Shown here piece after piece: positions 51,673 through 60,233 of a stretch of 64,000 nucleotides of DNA. The DNA lies in the NCBI GenBank assembly GCA_001970955.1, contig MPUH01000098.1, forward strand, positions 44,882 to 108,881, read 5' to 3'. The notes beneath the pieces are model-generated. The model worked only from the letters and a program-made list of their open reading frames with translations. It was not told where the DNA came from and searched no databases. Both the position numbers and the translations under genes were made by a program. The number at the start of each line of letters is the position of its first letter. Within the stretch, counting starts at the first letter, position 1. The DNA comes from Stentor coeruleus (Eukaryota; Ciliophora; Heterotrichea; Heterotrichida; Stentoridae).

Positions 51673-52332
51673 ATGGAACCTGAAATCCTTGGAAATGACA
51701 ATTACGAACAAAAAAGAAAACTTGATGAATTGGTTCAAAAAAAGCATGAGCTCGAAAAAAGAAAACTACTAAGTCCAGGATCAACATCTGAACGAGAAAC
51801 TTATCGATACGAAGAGCTAATTCGTAATAAAAACAGAAAAACAACAAAAGGAAAAGATTTAGACACAGCATTTTGTGTGGAATCAAAACATAGTGATGAT
51901 AAATTTTTAAGAATTTCCAGAGAGCCAATAGTGCACACAGAAGGTGACTGGCTAGAACAAGTTCGCGAAAAGGATAGAAAATTGAGACGTGAAGAAACTC
52001 GTATTGCCCAAGAAAGGCTTAAAATTATAGATAAAAGAAGTCGATATCCTGATATTATCAGAGAAAATTTAAGTCCTTCGACACGTGCTTTATTAAGCCC
52101 TGAGCCTCAATATTTTCCTCGTAGTTCTTCTAAGCAAGAACTTATGCCTATTGATGATCGAGCTAGTTGTCAATCAGATAAATATAAACAACAAGAATCT
52201 GGATCAACACAAAGACTTAAACCTAGGAGTTTGTCAAGAAATGAAAAAAGCCCACCAATTTTACGATTAAATTCTAATCGGACACCTTATCCTAGAAAAA
52301 CTGTTAATCCTAATAGAGATTATATTAATTAA
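51673..52332 (+). CDS. Hypothetical charged protein
   Basis: 219 residues, not recognised. Rich in Arg, Glu, Lys and Ser; helical and charged at about residues 10-35 and 90-120 (WLEQVREKDRKLRREETR), then disordered Ser/Pro/Arg-rich sequence to the end. No membrane segment. ATG at 51673, TAA stop. Confidence 0.6.
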   Translation: MEPEILGNDNYEQKRKLDELVQKKHELEKRKLLSPGSTSERETYRYEELIRNKNRKTTKGKDLDTAFCVESKHSDDKFLRISREPIVHTEGDWLEQVREKDRKLRREETRIAQERLKIIDKRSRYPDIIRENLSPSTRALLSPEPQYFPRSSSKQELMPIDDRASCQSDKYKQQESGSTQRLKPRSLSRNEKSPPILRLNSNRTPYPRKTVNPNRDYIN

Positions 52333-53383
52333 TATTTAGTAATATGTATTATTTTTTTTTCTAAAATTAGATAATATAGAACAAAGTCAATATAATAATA
52401 AGTGGGTGGTAAAATAGTATTGAAATTATTATTGTTAAAAGTATATTTTGTATTTTTCTTTATGAGGTTGATCATAGAAATTCTTTAAAATTTTTGTTGG
52501 CTTTTTACTCATCTTAGATTTGTAAATTTTAATTTTATCTTCAATTGATGATTTTAAATATATGACAAAGAGAACTTTAGTTAAATATACTCTAGTATTC
52601 AATTAAAGTACTTTATATCAAGATATGTGTCCCTGATTAAATAAGGATAGGATAAAAACTTTTGGCATTTTGCCTGTAATAATTTAGGATTCATGATGCA
52701 AACGAAAATAAATATGCAATTTTGACACTAGGTTTTTAAGCTAAAAACTATGATTTACTAGATTATTAATGCTTGGATAAAGATAATTCTTAAATGTCTT
52801 TGGAGGAATACAAAGCATTGTAATAATGTTTGGTTTATCTTCAGGACTGTAGCCATTTAAAATATAGAAATCCTTTGAAGGTCAATTTGAAATAATAGAA
52901 CCATATTATTATATACGATAAAGATGTTAACAAAATCATAAGTTTTTTTGATAATAGCAAGATCAGGCATATTTCTATAAATAATTTAAGAGAGATACTA
53001 AAAACTTTCAGAAATATAATTGAAACCAGTTCAAATGATTATGTGTAAGTAAATAATAAACACTTTATAATATAATACCCAAGAGGCTTTCCCTCAATTA
53101 CTTAAGTATCATTATCTTTTAAACTAAAAAAAATTATGATAAGCTTTGTTTATTTTAAAATCACTGCATGCATTTCTTTAAATTTCATAACATAATAATC
53201 CATATTAATCTAAATCTAATAAAAAGCATTAAAATATCTCATAATATCTAAAAGCCTAAACTTAATTATAATCCTATAAAACCTACCTATAAACCTAGAT
53301 AATATTTCTCCATTATATTTACTTGCAATTATTTTAACCAATAAGAGAAAAAGTAAGTTTATTAAATGCATATTAAATTATTG
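52333..53383. other. Gene-poor region with decayed coding-like sequence
   Basis: 1.05 kb between convergent stops. On the minus strand, 52970-52756 reads as protein in two successive frames; see the pseudogene entry. The rest is AT-rich. Confidence 0.45.
52756..53160 (-). pseudogene. Decayed coding-like segment, family unknown
   Basis: Minus-strand reading gives EGKPLGYYIIKC (near 53095), then MPDLAIIKKTYDFVN from 52970, then after a frame change LNGYSPEDKPNIITMLCIPP and KTFKNYLYPSINN, with stops between. The amino-acid make-up looks like real protein. I do not recognise the family; chance is not excluded. Confidence 0.38.
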
Positions 53384-54157
53384 TCACTTTTTCTGTGCAA
53401 TTTGAGTTGTTGGGGACTTTGGACTTGGCCCATGGTTTTCATGAGATAAACCTTCTTTAATTAAATAATGTTTACTGCTTCTATAATCAGGACTAAAGCA
53501 TGTCTGTACTAATCCTTCCCCAGTAAAAATTGATAAATTTTTTTTATAAGTTTTAGAGTCTTCATAGAGGCGCTCATGAACAGGTTTCTTTATTTTTTTT
53601 TGTGTTATGATTTTTTGTGACCCTGGACTTAACTCAATCTTCGGGCTTAACTCTTCATTCTTTTGCTTTTCTTTTGATAAAATTACTCTTTTTTTATCAA
53701 GCTTAACACGTTTAATTTTCTGAAAATCGCTCTGGTGTTCAAGAAATTTACTAAAAGATCTTCGAGGATTTGTGTTATTGATTTTTGGAGAAAAAGTGCA
53801 GTTTTCCATCTCTTTATTCTCTTGTTCTATTCGCTTAAAACGAGTACGATTATCTGAAAGCTGTTGATAATAAAGAAGTCTCTCAGGTAGTTCAAAAGCA
53901 TTTCTTTTAGGAGTTGCAAGTGCATTAAATCTTTTTGAGTCGATGTCTACGGATTCTTTAACTCTTTTTGGTGATATCAGGCTCATTAGCTTTTCATAAT
54001 CATAAGTATTTGAGTCAATACATGTGCTATCTAGCATGGGTATTTTAGATTTGTTTACTTTATTCTTAATTTTAGATTTGGCTCTAGCTGTGTTGACGCT
54101 TGTAATGTTATACTCTTCAGAAAAATCTACCTCTTCAAAATCTTCAATACTTGACAT
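53384..54157 (-). CDS. Basic protein with CTFxPxIN motif
   Basis: 257 residues. It contains ENCTFSPKIN (about residue 123) and later VHERLYEDSKTYKK (about 194). The pair C-T-F-x-P-x-I-N followed by R-L-Y-E-D recurs in many ciliate and other protist proteins of unknown function, often of the cytoskeleton; this is from memory and I cannot name a domain. Otherwise Lys/Ser/Glu-rich. ATG at 54157; stop TGA at 53384-53386. Confidence 0.68.
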   Translation of the reverse strand: MSSIEDFEEVDFSEEYNITSVNTARAKSKIKNKVNKSKIPMLDSTCIDSNTYDYEKLMSLISPKRVKESVDIDSKRFNALATPKRNAFELPERLLYYQQLSDNRTRFKRIEQENKEMENCTFSPKINNTNPRRSFSKFLEHQSDFQKIKRVKLDKKRVILSKEKQKNEELSPKIELSPGSQKIITQKKIKKPVHERLYEDSKTYKKNLSIFTGEGLVQTCFSPDYRSSKHYLIKEGLSHENHGPSPKSPTTQIAQKK

Positions 54158-54207
54158 ATATGTTATAATGCTAATTGTAAAATCATTTAAAAATATTACT
54201 TATATTG

Positions 54208-54307
54208 TTTTTGATAGTATATAATTTTTGTTTTATAATAGAGATAACAAAATATTTTTTTTGATAGTATATAATTTTTGTTTTATAATAGAGATAACAA
54301 AATACTT
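54208..54307. repeat. Two-copy 50-bp tandem repeat
   Basis: TTGATAGTATATAATTTTTG plus ~30 bp occur at about 54211 and again at 54261. Non-coding, no N between. Confidence 0.82.
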
Positions 54308-54359
54308 ATTGTCATAAATCAATTACTTAAGTATTCTATCCTTATTATTCTGATTCAAA

Positions 54360-54900
54360 GATTCCAAAGCATTTTTCTTTAAGTTCCCACAGCAAAGTTT
54401 TTTTGTCATGATTAATTTTACAAATAAAATACTTAATTTTATCTATATTACTATTAAACTCTTTTTTTTTTTTTCCTTTCTTGTAAACTATAATATAAAT
54501 CCAGATATTAAAATCATTTTCGAGATTGATTTGTTTATCTAAAACTTGTAAGTTAGTTTATTATTGCATTTCTCGTAGTGAAAGCAAACCATGTAGGTTC
54601 TGCAAGAAGTAAAGCTATTGCCAAATCCATTTCATATTTGTTTGTTATATGAAAATATATATAGCCTACTGTAGCAAGGGTTATGAATATGTAATACTAA
54701 TTCTAATAAATCTTTATTAAGTTTATCAAGGGACAAATTGAAATTCACCTTAAAAACATTTGTTTCAGTTTTTTATCAACCGAATCAACATAATAATATG
54801 AACAAGCAAGAGAATGAGTGGCGAAAAGGATTTAAAGCCTGAAGGAGTATCTGCCAATCATAAATAATGAGCATTTTTTTCTTACATCTTTTGACCTATT
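54360..54900 (-). pseudogene. Dead third copy of the CNG/EAG-type K+ channel
   Basis: Minus-strand pieces match the two intact channel genes downstream in order, through frameshifts and stops: RKKCSLFMIG and HSLACSYYYVDSVDKKLK (S5 end), TLATVGYIYFHITNKYEMD (pore; GYGD replaced by GYIY), ALLLAEPTWFAF (S6), and a fragment like the C-linker (ENDFNIWIY). The intact gene has TLATVGYGDYYATNKSEM and LLLAGPTWFAF. N-terminal and nucleotide-binding parts are not recognisable. Closest to the gene at 55244-57292. Confidence 0.85.
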
Positions 54901-55243
54901 GGCATAATTTAACTCTAAAGGCTACATGAATTTTACTTAAGATAGAGTCCTAATTAGAAGATGGGCAGCTAGGAAGACTATTAAATCAGCTAATTGATAG
55001 CCAGTAAAATTTTAAGGAAAATTTTTACCCCACAGATTCTACCAAAAAATAATTTGCTGAAGTGAATCAGGATGAAATGAAGGAGGTTTTTTTACTTAAA
55101 TGAACTGTAAATGATAATAAAATTATTATTTCAGCCATGATAGCCATTCTGGTTTGATAATTCTACTAGAAAATGCTCGATAATAAAGTTTTATGCTTAG
55201 AATTTTTTAGTTTGATTGCATTTAACTAATTAAAAAAAATGAA
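54901..55243. other. Intergenic region, probably more channel relic
   Basis: 343 bp between the pore fragment of the dead channel and the stop of the intact one. By position it should be the S1-S4 relic, but no motif can be aligned with confidence. Confidence 0.4.
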
Positions 55244-57292
55244 TTAGTTAATCAAGCTGCTATCAATTTTTCCTTCTAGTAAGAGAATTTTATCACGCAT
55301 ATTTTTTGAAGCTTTAGCTTGCTTAATTAGTATTTTTCTTAAAGTTTTTATAGTACTCTTAGCAGTTTTTTTAGCATTTTTATAAACTTCTGATGTATCC
55401 TCCAGAACTCTTTTAACCGTACTTTCAGTTGTTTCATAATGTCTCGGAATAAAACATTTGATGACTCCTCTAAAAAGTTTACCTTTCAAATAAGGTACAG
55501 TCGCTGAAGGTATAGGTCTTCTATCAGTATTAATTTCAGTAAAATGTGAAGAATATGTTATATCAGCTTCTGACATTTCTTGTAGTCGATTATATTTACC
55601 TGTAAGTTTTGCTAAATAATTTGAATAATTAAACCGGTATTTCCTTAAAAATATTTTAAGAACATTAGCAGGTAGTGAAAATCCTCTAATATTAGTCAAA
55701 GCTCTGAATTCTAAAAAAGATGGGATTTTTTCTAAGAAAAAATAATCGCCAAGTATAAACTTTGATCGAAAATTAGCATATTCTTTAAAAGTTTCATTGA
55801 TGAAAATACCGAGTTGTATTCTTCCTGATACCAAAAATATAATTTCATGGATTGTATCTCCTTCTCTCAGCATAATACTACCTTTTTGATAAATTCTAGG
55901 CTGAAGGTAAAGCGCTAAAATATATTTTTTCTCTTCTAAAGGTTTAAAAAATTGATAGTAGTCATAAAGTATATCTGAAAAAAGGTGTTCAGTTAGTCTT
56001 CTTTTTAAATCCCCTGGTAGGAACTTAAAAAAAGGATCTTTGCTTTCTTCTACTACAGTTTCATCATCAATTGAGTCAATGCAAATTGTTCCAAGCCGAT
56101 CATTTTTCCAAAAATCAGTGAAATGTGTGAGTATTTTATCTTTAAGTCCATACGAAATATAGTTTTTTCTCCCTTCAATATTCGAAATCCATATATGCAG
56201 TTTTGATAGTTTATTAGAAACCCCATCAATGTCCTGAAGATTGTTTATTAATTGTATAGACCTTCCCATCATAAAAGCAAACCATGTTGGTCCTGCTAAT
56301 AAAAGAAATATTGCTGCAACCATTTCTGACTTATTTGTAGCATAATAATCCCCATATCCTACAGTAGCTAAAGTAGTATATATATAATACCATGTTTTTA
56401 TAAATCTCTGAACAGTAGTATCTTGATCAAGGTTAAAATGAAGAATAAAATTATCTTTTTCATCAGTGTATTTCAGATATTTATCAACAAAACTATACCA
56501 AAGACAGGCAACAGCAAAAGCCCCGAAAAATATTTTCAAAACTTCTTTGATTATATTCCAAATTATTTCGATTTTAAGTTTGAGTTTTCGTTTGCTTAAG
56601 CATTCTACAGGGTAAATGAGTTTAGTAAAAAACTCGGAGATTTTATAAATATTAAGTAAGTCAAAGACAGCTTTCATTTTTCCCAAACGAAGTAGTCGAA
56701 GTAAATGCTCGATGTTTGGATGTCCTGCATATCTTAATGGTAATAAAGAAGCTATATCAAGAATTAGCCAACCTTTAGCATATTTTTTTGCTATTAAAAA
56801 TAAATTTCCAATTTTTTGCTTAGTTTTATCTTCGATTCTTGTGAAAAATGTCAATACACAATCTGCTAAAAAGAAAAGCGATACAAGTGAGTCACTTATT
56901 TCAGCTCCTTTATTTTTAGGATCAAAAGCAAGGAAATAAAGACTAGACATTGATGAATAGCATACCATAAAGATCATAAAAGTTTTAAAAATTCTAATGA
57001 TTTTTTTTGAAGGGTTGAATGTATATTTTTTATGTTTCATATAATATTGTTGTCTTCTTTCAATTTCTTCAAGAGAAGTCATTTCATCTATTGCCATGTC
57101 AGACAACAAAGCATTTCTATGTAATATTGTAAGATTATCACGAGATGAGTTCTTAGTGCTTTCTGAAAAAATTGATGCTTGATCAACACGAGTGTTAATT
57201 TTTGCACCTAATAAACGTAATTTTTTTATTCTGCTTACACCAATTCTTGAGTCTGTTCGACTGGAGCTAAAAAAATTATTCCTTAGGACCAT
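55244..57292 (-). CDS. Cyclic-nucleotide-gated-type K+ channel (GYGD filter)
   Basis: 682 residues. Six-transmembrane channel of the CNG/HCN/EAG superfamily: S1 near residues 105-126 (KTFMIFMVCYSSMSSLYFLA), S2 near 143-158, an Arg-bearing S4-like segment near 195-205 (EHLLRLLRLGKMK), S5 near 252-268, the pore at about 305-318 with TLATVGYGDYY, and S6 with LLLAGPTWFAFMMG. A C-linker and a cyclic-nucleotide-binding fold follow (about 450-570: GSIMLREGDTIHEIIFLVSG). GYGD indicates K+ selectivity. The S4 has few basic residues, so voltage sensing may be weak. ATG at 57292, TAA stop. Confidence 0.9.
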   Translation of the reverse strand: MVLRNNFFSSSRTDSRIGVSRIKKLRLLGAKINTRVDQASIFSESTKNSSRDNLTILHRNALLSDMAIDEMTSLEEIERRQQYYMKHKKYTFNPSKKIIRIFKTFMIFMVCYSSMSSLYFLAFDPKNKGAEISDSLVSLFFLADCVLTFFTRIEDKTKQKIGNLFLIAKKYAKGWLILDIASLLPLRYAGHPNIEHLLRLLRLGKMKAVFDLLNIYKISEFFTKLIYPVECLSKRKLKLKIEIIWNIIKEVLKIFFGAFAVACLWYSFVDKYLKYTDEKDNFILHFNLDQDTTVQRFIKTWYYIYTTLATVGYGDYYATNKSEMVAAIFLLLAGPTWFAFMMGRSIQLINNLQDIDGVSNKLSKLHIWISNIEGRKNYISYGLKDKILTHFTDFWKNDRLGTICIDSIDDETVVEESKDPFFKFLPGDLKRRLTEHLFSDILYDYYQFFKPLEEKKYILALYLQPRIYQKGSIMLREGDTIHEIIFLVSGRIQLGIFINETFKEYANFRSKFILGDYFFLEKIPSFLEFRALTNIRGFSLPANVLKIFLRKYRFNYSNYLAKLTGKYNRLQEMSEADITYSSHFTEINTDRRPIPSATVPYLKGKLFRGVIKCFIPRHYETTESTVKRVLEDTSEVYKNAKKTAKSTIKTLRKILIKQAKASKNMRDKILLLEGKIDSSLIN

Positions 57293-57922
57293 TTATTTAA
57301 GAGATAGCTGATACTTTTTTTTAGTATTATATGATATATTTAACTATTCTAAATTAAAGTTTAACAATTATTAACTTCCAAGAAGGAAGAATTTTTTAAA
57401 TGCTTTTAGACTTATATAAAATTTATATGTGATAATGTACAATATCAAGGAAATTTGGTTATTTATTAATAGTTTAGAAATTGTGTGTGATAGTAAAGAT
57501 GAAAATATATAACATTATACTTTATTATTAAGACTTTGAATTTGATAATATATTGAAATTTAGATAAGTAATAATATTATATGGTACTTAATTTTTAAAA
57601 CAATTAGTTTCACATCAATATTTGTCAATTGTTTTATATTTTATGCATTTTCAAATAAAAATATGTACCTTATCTAGTAGTGATACTAATATTTATTATT
57701 TTGATTTAAATTAAATGCAATTTTAGCTTTAAATTGAATTATTTATGATTGAGTTTATAGTTCATAGTATTTATTACAATTTTAAACAATTAAATTATTT
57801 TTTAATATCAATATGCAAATAAAATAATTTTTAGAAGTCACTCAATACATTTATAACTTTACACAATAACTTAGATAACATCTTAAATTATATAAAATTT
57901 TCAGAAAATTGGCATTGTTTCT
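57293..57922. other. Intergenic region between the two channels
   Basis: 630 bp of AT-rich DNA. Its right end holds one copy of the 53-bp repeat. No gene seen. Confidence 0.5.
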
Positions 57923-57998
57923 TTACTCCAATTGTTTTTCCAAAATAAAATTTTCAGAAAATTGGCATTGTTTCTTTACTCCAATTGTTTTTCCAAGA
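57892..57998. repeat. 53-bp tandem duplication at a channel gene's 3' end
   Basis: The block ATAAAATTTTCAGAAAATTG and the rest of the unit occur at 57892 and again at 57945. It changes the last codons of the channel gene. No N between. Confidence 0.85.
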
Positions 57999-59959
57999 TG
58001 ATCTTTAAGTTTGTTTTTAAGTCTTGCCAATAGATTTTTCCTCGTTATTTTCATATTATCAACACCTTGTTCAATTTTTTCGAAGTCAGTAAGTATAGAA
58101 TATTCAGATTCAACAATACTATCTGTCAAAACATATTTCGCAGGGATGATATCATCAAATCCTTCAGAAAACGCTTTCAAAGAGTTCTCCACCGCACTTG
58201 TTTCTTGGTTTATCTGAATTTCACTTATTTTTTGGTCAATAAGTTTATAACATCTCATCATAAGACTTGTATAATTTTTCATCCCTAAAGGATTACTTTG
58301 TATAAAACTTTTTAAAATAAAACTTGGCATGCTGTAACCATGAACATTTGTCACAGCTATAAACTGAATATTAGGCTTGATATTATTAATAACAAAATAG
58401 TCTCCAATAATAAAATTCTGAGATATAGTCACAAGTTCTTTATATTCATCCCCAACTTTAATACCGATTTGGAACTTCCCTGAATTAGAAAAAAGTATTT
58501 CATTAACCTCTTCATCAATTTCAATAATTATTGAATAAGCTTTATAAATTCTTGGTTGGAGAAACTTAGCCATTTCATATTTTTCTTGACTAAAATGCCG
58601 GAAAAAATACCGAAACCTATAAAAAATATCGTCAAAAATATACTCGAGTACCTTATGTTTCAAGTTTTCTGGAAGATTTAAGTATAATTCACACTGTGGT
58701 TCTATAAGTGGTGTTATATCATCTGTTTGAAAATATGCCATTTTATCAAGACGGTCGTTTTTAAAATAATGCAAGTAGTGGGTGTTGATTTTTTTCTTAA
58801 GTAATGCTGGCATAAACCCATGGCTTAGTTCAATCCACGATATCCAGATGTTAAGTCTTCCCATTTGATCAGGGGTACCCCAGAGATCCTCTAGTTTTTT
58901 AATAACTCCAATAACATTACCCATAATAAATGCAAACCAACTTGGTGCAGTTAAGACTAGTATTATGCCAAAAATCATTTCGTAGTTATTTGTAGGAAAG
59001 AAATCTCCAAATCCTACTGTGGCAAAAGTGGAAAAAATAAAATACCAGGAGGTCAAAAATTGAGAAATTCTTGATTTTTCGTTCATTTCGAAATGCTCAA
59101 CATAATAGTCTTTCTCTTGATTATGAGTGTATATTAAATTAACATAAAAAAACCATAAGCAAGCTAAAGTGTAAGTACCAAGTATCAAAGCTAAAACATT
59201 TTTTACAAGAAGCCATGTTTCAAGTATGAAAACTTTAAATTTCTTCCTCATCTTGTTTTTCTCAGAAAATAGTTTTTCTGATATAAAATCAGCCACTTTA
59301 TCTATTTTTATTCTTTTATAAAGCCTTCCACATTTAAAAACTCTAAATGACCTGAAAAAAAACTCTGTATTTGCATGCCCTGCCCACCTTAAAGGAATAA
59401 TCCCAAGTAAATCAATCACAAACCATTTTTTCAAGTATTTTTTTGTGATGATTTTGATATTTTTAATATGTTGCTTTCTTTTATTTACAACTTCTGTGAT
59501 GAAATTCAAACAAAAATCTACAATGAAGCATATCCAAACAAGAGTGTCTATAATCTCATCACTTAGCCTATACTGTTGAAAAGCTAAATAAAATACACTT
59601 GTTAAGGCTGAGTATATAATAAGCATATCAATAAACAAATCAAAGCTTTTTTTGATTTTAGAATCCATAGGAATGACCAAATGATTATTTTTTTTTAGCT
59701 CAAGCTGTTCTCTTATTGTCATATGCGATAAAAAAGCTTGAAACTCATCACTTTTCATTATTCCTGCGTCTTTTATTCCTAGACCTAATACACTTAGTCT
59801 AGTACGCGTGAATAAACTTTTATGTTTAATCTGTTCTCGATTATCAAAACTCAAATTAATTTTCTTGCCTAAAACACTTACCCTACCAATGCGTTTTTTA
59901 TTTGATTCTGTTGAATTCATAGGATTCCCTTTTCTTCGTTTAAATATTCGTGTCCACAT
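57923..59959 (-). CDS. Cyclic-nucleotide-gated-type K+ channel (GFGD filter)
   Basis: 678 residues, a paralogue of 55244-57292. Same layout: N-terminal basic region, S1 to S6, pore at about 310-322 with TFATVGFGDFF, S6 LTAPSWFAFIMG, C-linker (MGRLNIWISWIE) and a cyclic-nucleotide-binding fold (YSIIIEIDEEVNEILFSNSG). The filter is GFGD rather than GYGD, as in many EAG and HERG-type channels; still K+-selective. The last ~15 residues come from a tandem duplication of 53 bp; with one copy removed the frame would end ENFI. ATG at 59959, TAA stop. Confidence 0.9.
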   Translation of the reverse strand: MWTRIFKRRKGNPMNSTESNKKRIGRVSVLGKKINLSFDNREQIKHKSLFTRTRLSVLGLGIKDAGIMKSDEFQAFLSHMTIREQLELKKNNHLVIPMDSKIKKSFDLFIDMLIIYSALTSVFYLAFQQYRLSDEIIDTLVWICFIVDFCLNFITEVVNKRKQHIKNIKIITKKYLKKWFVIDLLGIIPLRWAGHANTEFFFRSFRVFKCGRLYKRIKIDKVADFISEKLFSEKNKMRKKFKVFILETWLLVKNVLALILGTYTLACLWFFYVNLIYTHNQEKDYYVEHFEMNEKSRISQFLTSWYFIFSTFATVGFGDFFPTNNYEMIFGIILVLTAPSWFAFIMGNVIGVIKKLEDLWGTPDQMGRLNIWISWIELSHGFMPALLKKKINTHYLHYFKNDRLDKMAYFQTDDITPLIEPQCELYLNLPENLKHKVLEYIFDDIFYRFRYFFRHFSQEKYEMAKFLQPRIYKAYSIIIEIDEEVNEILFSNSGKFQIGIKVGDEYKELVTISQNFIIGDYFVINNIKPNIQFIAVTNVHGYSMPSFILKSFIQSNPLGMKNYTSLMMRCYKLIDQKISEIQINQETSAVENSLKAFSEGFDDIIPAKYVLTDSIVESEYSILTDFEKIEQGVDNMKITRKNLLARLKNKLKDHLGKTIGVKKQCQFSENFILEKQLE

Positions 59960-60233
59960 TACTTTTATTTCAATTTATTATATAGGTATTTAAAATTCAG
60001 ATACTCATTTAAAGTAAGTGGCTTAATACTTGAATACTTTAATTTTATTACTTGAAAGCAGAATACATTAAATTGTTTATTTATGTAGCATTTATGTTTA
60101 TAGTTTATAACTCTAGATTTTAACATTTTTATAAGACTTTTATCTTTGAAATTAATACGAAAATCTAAATATAAAACCTTTTACCATTTATTATAACTGT
60201 TCATAAGGATATTTTATTATAAGCCTTATATAA

